Below, piece by piece: positions 58,619-64,000 of a stretch of 64,000 bases of DNA. Under the pieces are notes generated by a model. It did not search any database and had not been told where the DNA came from. It saw nothing but the letters and a program-made list of their open reading frames with translations. Source of the stretch: Cylicocyclus nassatus (Eukaryota > Nematoda > Chromadorea > Rhabditida > Strongylidae). The DNA lies in NCBI GenBank assembly GCA_958299035.1, contig CATQJL010000112.1:6184123-6248122 (forward strand), written 5' to 3'. How positions within the stretch are numbered: the first letter of the stretch is position 1; the number at the start of each line of letters is the position of its first letter. The translations under genes and the position numbers were made by a program.

Positions 58619-60105
58619 CTATGATCGATTCCGGACCAGTCGCCGTTTCAGATTGGGCGGCGGAATATCGACCACCCTAACGCTGTCTTGTAAACCCGTC
58701 TGGTATACGCAGCGCAGCACCGCAGTGCTAATTTCGTCCGAGATGAACGGCAAGCAAAACGCGATTTTTGTTAGTGTCGTATCCAGGAAGCTGGTACTGG
58801 CTCTACGGCCTACTAATCCGTGTGGGTTAGAAGTAGGCTCTGCACCAGCATACCCATTAGACTTGGCTACTTGAGAAGCTAAATCCATAGAGTAAATCCG
58901 TTCTTGGATACCTGAAGAAACTTTTGTTGCTGTTCGATACATATTCCCTATAATTGCCCTTTAAAGCTTTCTGGGGTGCGCGGACAGATAATGTACCAGT
59001 ATATTTTTACAGCTGGGTTTGCGGTACAATTTTGTCTTATATTCCCCACCCGTCAGGCATACTTGTACGTTCAAAAACGGTAGTCAGTTTTCATGTGGTT
59101 TTTCCCGCGTGAACTTGATGTTTGCGAATTGCTGATTGAGGAGATTGAAGCATATATCCATCTCGGTTTGAGTGGGACAGATTATGCAACAATCATCAAT
59201 GTAGCGACAATACAGCAATGGCTTTCTGGTAAGCACGGGCGCTTCCACTTTGGACATGAAGACGATGGCTAGCGTTGGAGCTAAACGTTGTCCCATAGCC
59301 AAACCCCTAATTTGCCTGTAGTAATGACCCAACCAGCGAAATATGGAACAGTTCAAGCACTCCTTTAGAAGGGTCATGACGTCGCCAATGCTAAAGCCGT
59401 ACAGACTAAGAGAAGCTTGGTGCTCCAGTAGCAATTCGTAAACAGCTTGCAACGCCGCATCATTTGAAACATTCGTATAAAGCGATCTTACATCGAATGA
59501 TTCTACCACGCAACCAGAGGTTATGTGCGCGTTTCGAAGCTTTTCGAGGAGCATATTTGTATTAGTCAAATGAGCGGGGACAAATTTTAGCAACTGTACT
59601 AGTATGATGTTGAGAAACCAGGCAATCCTATCGGTGGGGCCTGAAACGCTGCTGATTATTGGTCTGACCTTATAATCGCGCGGGTTATTAGAGGTTAAAC
59701 CTGCATTAGGAGGCTTGTGGGTTTTTATGAGCGTATAGAGGACAGGGCAGATAGGCAAATCGCTTTTGAGGCGCGTAATGATGCTCTTAGGTAACCCCGC
59801 TGAACGTGCTATATCTACCCATGACCTATTTAGACGGCGGTATTGCTTGGCGAACTCGGCTGCAGAGGATGGCTGATAAACACTGTCATCTATTAATTGG
59901 TTCCGTGTGATCGCCATGTCTAACTCGCATATTAGTACCACAAACTCTCCCCCCTTGTCGCTGACAGATATTTTAATTTCCCCGGCGTTGCAGCGATCAT
60001 AGATTTCGCGAAGGCCACGGCGCTGAGCAGATGTTAGGTTGGATAGTTGGCGTTTTCTAGAGAATTTTTCTCGCTTTTTTCTTTTTCTCTTTTTCATCGC
60101 TTTAT
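58619..60105 (-). pseudogene. PLE reverse transcriptase, copy 1, one nonsense stop
   Basis: From the junction: KKRKRKKREKFSRKRQL, then SVSDKGGEFVVL, VLYTLIKTHKPP, RPIISSVSGPTDRIAWFLN, VESFDVRSLYTNVS, GLAMGQRLAPTLAIVFM and CRYIDDCCII, where YIDD is the RT catalytic motif. A TGA at 59,084-59,086 replaces the TGG of copy 2 (HENW). The same frame then continues through the C-terminal part (GLQDSVRVVDIPPPNLKRRL). The first seven residues read in frame belong to the antisense of copy 2, so the true N-terminus is missing. Confidence 0.85.
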
Positions 60106-60957
60106 ACGAATGTTTCAAATGATGCGGCGTTGCAAGCTGTTTACGAATTGCTACTGGAGCACCAAGCTTCTCTTAGTCTGTACGGCTTTAGCACTGGCGA
60201 CGTCATGACCCTTCTAAAAGAGTGCTTAAACTGTTCCATATTTCGCTGGTCGGGTCATTACTACAGGCAAATTAAAGGTTTGGCTATGGGACAACGTTTA
60301 GCTCCAACGCTAGCCATCGTCTTCATGTCCAAAGTGGAAGCGCCCGTGCTTACCAGAAAGCCATTGCTGTATTGTCGCTACATTGATGATTGTTGCATAA
60401 TCTGTCCCACTCAAACCGAGATGGATATATGCTTCAATCTCCTCAATCAGCAATTCGCAAACATCAAGTTCACGCGGGAAAAACCACATGAAAACTGGCT
60501 ACCGTTCTTGAACGTACAAGTATGCCTGACGGGTGGGGAATATAAGACAAAATTGTACCGCAAACCCAGCTGTAAAAATACACTGGTACATTATCTGTCC
60601 GCGCACCCCAGAAAGCTTAAAAGGGCAATTATAGGGAATATGTATCGAACAGCAGCAAAAGTTTCTTCAGGTATCCAAGAACGGATTTACTCTATGGATT
60701 TATCTTCTCAAGTAGCCAAGTCTAATGGGTATGCTGGTGCAGAGCCTACTTCTAACCCACACGGATTAGCAGGCCGTAGAGCCAGTACCAGCTTCCTGGA
60801 TACGACACTAACAAAAATCGCGTTTTGCTTGCCGTTCGTCTCAGACGAAATTAGCACTGCGGTGCGGCGCTGCGTATACCAGGCGGGTTTACAAGACAGC
60901 GTTAGGGTGGTCCATATTCCGCCGCCCAATCTGAAACGGCGACTGGTACGGAATTGA
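60106..60957 (+). CDS. PLE reverse transcriptase, copy 2, 5'-truncated but open
   Basis: Starts within LYTNVSNDAALQAVYELL, so fingers motifs 1 to 3 are missing. The remaining frame is open: GLAMGQRLAPTLAIVFM, CRYIDDCCII, REKPHENWLPFLNVQV, TKLYRKPSCKNTLVHYLS and the thumb-linker VRVVHIPPPNLKRRLVRN, ending TGA at 60,955. The GIY-YIG domain follows in another frame with a 4-base overlap (ATGA). Cannot be functional without its N-terminal half. Confidence 0.8.
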   Translation, partial: TNVSNDAALQAVYELLLEHQASLSLYGFSTGDVMTLLKECLNCSIFRWSGHYYRQIKGLAMGQRLAPTLAIVFMSKVEAPVLTRKPLLYCRYIDDCCIICPTQTEMDICFNLLNQQFANIKFTREKPHENWLPFLNVQVCLTGGEYKTKLYRKPSCKNTLVHYLSAHPRKLKRAIIGNMYRTAAKVSSGIQERIYSMDLSSQVAKSNGYAGAEPTSNPHGLAGRRASTSFLDTTLTKIAFCLPFVSDEISTAVRRCVYQAGLQDSVRVVHIPPPNLKRRLVRN

Positions 60958-61355
60958 TCATAGGATGCTTGACGCTTAACTGTGTAATTTGTCCATACGG
61001 TAAGGAGGGCGACTGTATGATTTCGGGAGTAGTGTATCTCATCACATGCTTATCGTGTGATGAGACATACATAGGAGAAACGGGCCGCCCTCTCTGCTCA
61101 CGCATTAAGGAACACCTGGACGGGTTGCATAAGTTAAAACCATCAACACCCTTAGGTAGTCATCGCATCGTGCAGCATGAAAGCGCCGAGGTACAAATTA
61201 GAGTCAAGATACTGACCTACGAGCCCGAACTGCTGGCGCGCAAAACTTTGGAGGCCTTCTGGATAAACGCCAAGTGTCCAAAAATGAACCGGAAGGAAGA
61301 GTGCCTAGCGGTAACTAATGAACTCGCGCCATATCAATCCCTCTGTAGGTTTTGA
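60954..61355 (+). CDS. PLE GIY-YIG endonuclease domain, copy 2
   Basis: Open frame of 133 codons: CLTLNCVICPYGKEGDCM (zinc-finger-like CCHC-type lead), GVVYLITCLSCDETYIGETG (GIY...YIG), RIKEHLDG, TPLGSHRIVQH and ARKTLEAFWINAKCP, ending QSLCRF. In known PLEs this domain is continuous with RT. Here the RT frame stops at LVRN and the endonuclease frame overlaps it by four bases; copy 1 has the same frame relation at this point. Confidence 0.8.
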   Translation: MIIGCLTLNCVICPYGKEGDCMISGVVYLITCLSCDETYIGETGRPLCSRIKEHLDGLHKLKPSTPLGSHRIVQHESAEVQIRVKILTYEPELLARKTLEAFWINAKCPKMNRKEECLAVTNELAPYQSLCRF

Positions 61356-61571
61356 TATGAGGCCAGATCACACGGCTGCTATAAAAAGAGGTGGAGTGGA
61401 GGTACATTTCCCACATTCGGTGGTCAATGCGCCTCCTGTTGTGTCATCTAAGGTGAGTTCTGGCGGTCCGTTAATCTACCTTGGCTTTCGTACTGTTCAC
61501 GGATTGAATGATATCTTGAGCTTTGATGTTGGCGTCTGAGTGGATGCGTCACTTATACATTCGACTTTCCA

Positions 61572-61610
61572 GGCTCTGACGAAGGCGAAAAAGCCGAAAC
61601 GTTGGCCGGT
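61572..61610 (+). ncRNA. Hammerhead-like ribozyme motif, PLE copy 2
   Basis: Identical to the motif in copy 1, plus strand, about 215 bp after the endonuclease stop. Confidence 0.5.
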
Positions 61611-61679
61611 TGAATAAAGTTATAACATCTTGGTTGCTGCTCAAAGAGACGACACAGCAATTACCTCTTACCATTTTTT

Positions 61680-62055
61680 GAACTAAGCCTGGTTGCTTTG
61701 TTAGAGCAAGCAAAGAAAAAATGACATTATTTTCTTGACAGCCTAGTACCAAATCCGTCTCTAATGCCTACGCTTCGAATGCTATCGCATAGCGCATAAA
61801 TTCATCCTTTCCAATACGATAAATCCTTCATAGATGAGATAAGTGGAAATGGCACATACTGAGGTTGTATTTTCGAGCAAGACTAGTGCATAGGCAAACA
61901 AAAGCTGACATTGTTTATTCAGTAGTTTCAGTAGTTAACTTAGGTTAGAGTTTCAAAAAATTAATTCCTTCGTCCAGAGCGTTGTCTTTTCTGCGTTATT
62001 ATGCAAACATACTCATGTCCATGTATCTGTTGCTCTCAAATAGCTGCTCCGCTCA
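61680..62055. other. No gene seen
   Basis: AT-rich spacer between Penelope-like copies. Confidence 0.35.
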
Positions 62056-62057
62056 AA

Positions 62058-62165
62058 TATACAGGATGTTCCAAAAGTATGTATATAGTGTTTGATCGTT
62101 AATATCCCCTTCCCAAGAAGTCTTTTGCCTCCTTCAGGTATCATTATGTAAAGTTGACTGAGGTG
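62058..62165 (+). repeat. Left-end fragment of a CAGGGTGT-type element
   Basis: TACAGGATGTTCCAAAAGTATG, GTTTGATCGTTAATATCCC and TTTTGCCTCCTTCAGGTA match the left arm of the diverged copy at 28.4 kb. No right end found. Confidence 0.5.
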
Positions 62166-62251
62166 TGCTCATAAGGACGTGTGCCATTATTGCAATCATC
62201 AGAAACAGTATGAAACTTCGCTCAAGCTCAGCTAAGATAGTATGATCTTTA

Positions 62252-62292
62252 TTGATGGCTGACTTTTCGGCGTCCTCGCCTTCATCGGAGCC
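62252..62292 (-). ncRNA. Hammerhead-like motif, PLE copy 3
   Basis: Minus strand: GGCT, CCGATGA, a GGCG/CGCC hairpin, GAAA-AGTC, AGCC, then ATCAATAAAG. Helix I (GGCU/AGCC) and a longer helix II are preserved although the bases differ from copies 1 and 2. Confidence 0.45.
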
Positions 62293-63510
62293 TTGGCATA
62301 TACCCTCAGATGCCGCATTTGACCACAGAGGTCAAGTCAAGAGATCAAATGAGATTCAAACGATATGAAAGACCGCAGTGTTTACAATAGTACAGCTGTT
62401 TTTAAGTCAAGGCCACCCGTGTGAAAGGAAGACACCGCGAGTATCCGCATGCAAGCTGGAGAGCCCACCAACTCGCAGCTCGTCGACGCAACCTTACTGA
62501 GATTAAATTTACATAAGGTATGGGATGCGAGTTATCACGTTATAGTTATGCGATCTTCTTCATGCGCAATTTTTTGAATTTTTGCTTTTATTCAAAACGC
62601 ATGGACACTTTCGCGAGTCGCAGTTTCGGGTTCATAAGGCCACGTGACCTTGATATCCAATACGTCGCCGTGGCATTTTGGAGGTGTGCTCCCAAAGGCG
62701 CTGAGGATATCGACTTCGTGCAATCTAGATCTTTGATCCCAAATGAAAGAGCCCTGTTTTGCCAGCATATACTTCATTGCAAGAAAGACATAATAGGTAA
62801 ACGACACCGCACTAACCGCCGCGTCATGTTGAAAGGGGGACATCCACCACCGTTCGGGGTCCTGCAAGCCAGTCTGACGTAGACGTTTTCCCACCGCTCT
62901 ACTCACCTCTTCGAATATACAGTAAGAACGGGATCATGTTATTGGTCGAGTTTCTCGAATTTTCAGCTCTAATCAGCGCGAGTTCGAGACTGGCCAGATT
63001 CCTTCATATGATATCCATTGCTTTCTGCTCTTATTGATGCGAGACCTTCATCAGTACCGGATGTCTCACTTACAGTTCTAAACATGTTGGTGATGACTGA
63101 ACTTTTGAAAACTTGCGTTGCTGGATGATAGTAAGCCTCAGTGTTTTTATTGCCGATCTTTCGGTACCATTTGGTTCTCTATTTTTTCCGATAGGCACAC
63201 AATCGTGTTAGTAATCGGGAGCCATCTATCCATGGGCTTTTCTCTAGTAAACTTAATATGGCTGATGGTAAGAGGCTTAGAACAAGTGTCCAGCTCTGTT
63301 TTGCTGAGCATACTAAGCAGTTATCTAAGTAGCAGCAGTAAAGGAGAGGGTGACCCAGGATAGGATCTCGACCTTAGACATGAAGCTGACGGCTAGTGTA
63401 GGCTGGCCTTCAAACTATGGCTAATCCTCTTATCTGTCTGTAGTACCGCTTCGCTTAACGCGAGATATTACAGAACAAGCATTCCTAAAGGAGCGTCATT
63501 CTCTGTCTTG
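62252..63510 (-). pseudogene. Third Penelope-like copy, badly decayed
   Basis: Pieces in several frames on the minus strand, in the right order: YYRQIRGLAIV (63.4 kb), HIKFTREKPMDRWLPITNT (63.2 kb), RLRQTGLQDPER (62.87 kb), then STPPKCHGDVLDIKVTWPYE and ETATRESVHAF, matching PLE RT, linker and GIY-YIG C-terminal part. A hammerhead-like tail closes it. Many stops and frameshifts. Confidence 0.7.
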
Positions 63511-63709
63511 TTGTGGAAACGTAGAGGTTGATGCGCACAAGGGGCTCAAATAGGGAACGTGCAAGGAAGGACGAACCAAATATAAAAACAGGGTTTAACA
63601 CTGGAATCACTGCTACAATATGCTTTGTTTCGAAGCTCGAATGAAACGCAAATCACCCTTTTGAGTTGGTATGTCATTTGCCCATTGTCATTCGGTCACG
63701 AATTAATTA

Positions 63710-63750
63710 GGCTCTGACGAAGGCGAGAAGCCGAAACGTTCACCAATAAA
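63710..63750 (+). ncRNA. Hammerhead-like motif, isolated PLE tail
   Basis: GGCT, CTGACGA, GGC/GCC hairpin, GAAAC-GTT, then CACCAATAAA. Helix I pairs poorly here. No RT or endonuclease precedes it, so only the 3' tail of an element remains. Confidence 0.4.
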
Positions 63751-63893
63751 TTTATATCGAGTTCGGTGTTGGCTATACCGAATTTAAAATATGTCTGGAT
63801 AGTAGATCAAAAGCTCTCTTATCTTTGAACCTGGGCATTTTGATATGTGTCAGTAAATGATTGTTGTGCCGAAACCAGGTTTCTTGGTGGATG

Positions 63894-63940
63894 TTTATTC
63901 GACCGACGTTTCGACGGGCTCGTCTTTTTCAAAAGGTCTG
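63894..63940 (-). ncRNA. Hammerhead-like motif, PLE tail at the window edge
   Basis: Minus strand: GACC, TTTTGAAAA, a GACG/CGTC hairpin, GAAAC-GTC, GGTC, then GAATAAA. Helices I and II are formed by other bases than in the other copies. Its element would extend beyond the right edge. Confidence 0.4.
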
Positions 63941-64000
63941 AACGCAGATTATAGGTTTTTGGATCTGACCAGTACGCCGCCAAGAGCCTCCTCCACGAGT

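Larger units (their letters stand above)
57869..61673. mobile_element. Head-to-head pair of Penelope-like elements
   Basis: Bounded by the 14-bp direct repeat ATTACCTCTTACCA (57,869-57,882 and 61,660-61,673). Inside: 48 bp of filler, a minus-strand copy (57,931 to about 60,100), and a plus-strand copy (about 60,100 to 61,659). Both copies reach the same 3' end (GACGACACAGCA) and face away from each other; both are 5'-truncated, the plus copy more so. The junction shares CGCTTTATACG microhomology. Confidence 0.8.

Overview
The window looks like nuclear DNA of a parasitic nematode, most likely a strongylid (hookworm type). The pointers are: an SCP/TAPS (hookworm ASP-type) gene and a broken duplicate of it; a multi-exon nematode UDP-glucuronosyltransferase (UGT) gene; exons with TTTCAG-type acceptors and introns as short as about 47 bp; possible spliced-leader acceptors just before start codons; and a very dense load of transposons. 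No bacterial gene organisation, rRNA, tRNA gene or CRISPR array was seen. The organism call is inference. All exon models were built by hand from splice signals and reading phase.

Layout. 0-5 kb: a LINE ORF1 with an internal stop, a clean four-exon minus-strand gene of unknown function, a 1.3 kb dispersed repeat (second copy at 53.5 kb) and a Thr-rich mucin-like exon made of 78-bp repeats. 6-16.5 kb: an intact-looking SCP/TAPS gene on the minus strand, then a duplicate that is frameshifted and split by several DNA transposons. 16.5-18.9 kb: foldback and terminal-inverted-repeat elements. 18.9-23.6 kb: a plus-strand UGT gene of 11 exons with a premature stop and an in-frame miniature transposon (MITE) inside a coding exon. 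23.9-27.5 kb: a young LTR retrotransposon with a single gag-protease ORF and no reverse transcriptase. 27.5-38.3 kb: two copies of a segment carrying a small secreted Cys-rich protein gene. The first copy is intact; the second is a pseudogene split by a 3.3 kb RTE-type LINE. A fragment of a UGT last exon lies in front of the second copy.

38-57 kb is almost entirely repeats: hAT-, piggyBac- and Tc1/mariner-like non-autonomous elements, a (CA)n tract of about 230 bp, an inverted array of 120-bp units, and a 23-bp assembly gap. 57.9-64 kb is a cluster of Penelope-like elements (RT plus GIY-YIG endonuclease): two copies joined head to head between short flanking direct repeats, a third decayed copy, and two isolated 3' tails. 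All five tails carry a hammerhead-ribozyme-like motif whose helices I and II co-vary in four of the five copies, the strongest unusual signal in the window.

How it fits together: host genes take up only a small part of the sequence and belong to expanding parasite families (SCP/TAPS, UGT, small secreted proteins). Local duplication followed by transposon insertion is the main process visible.
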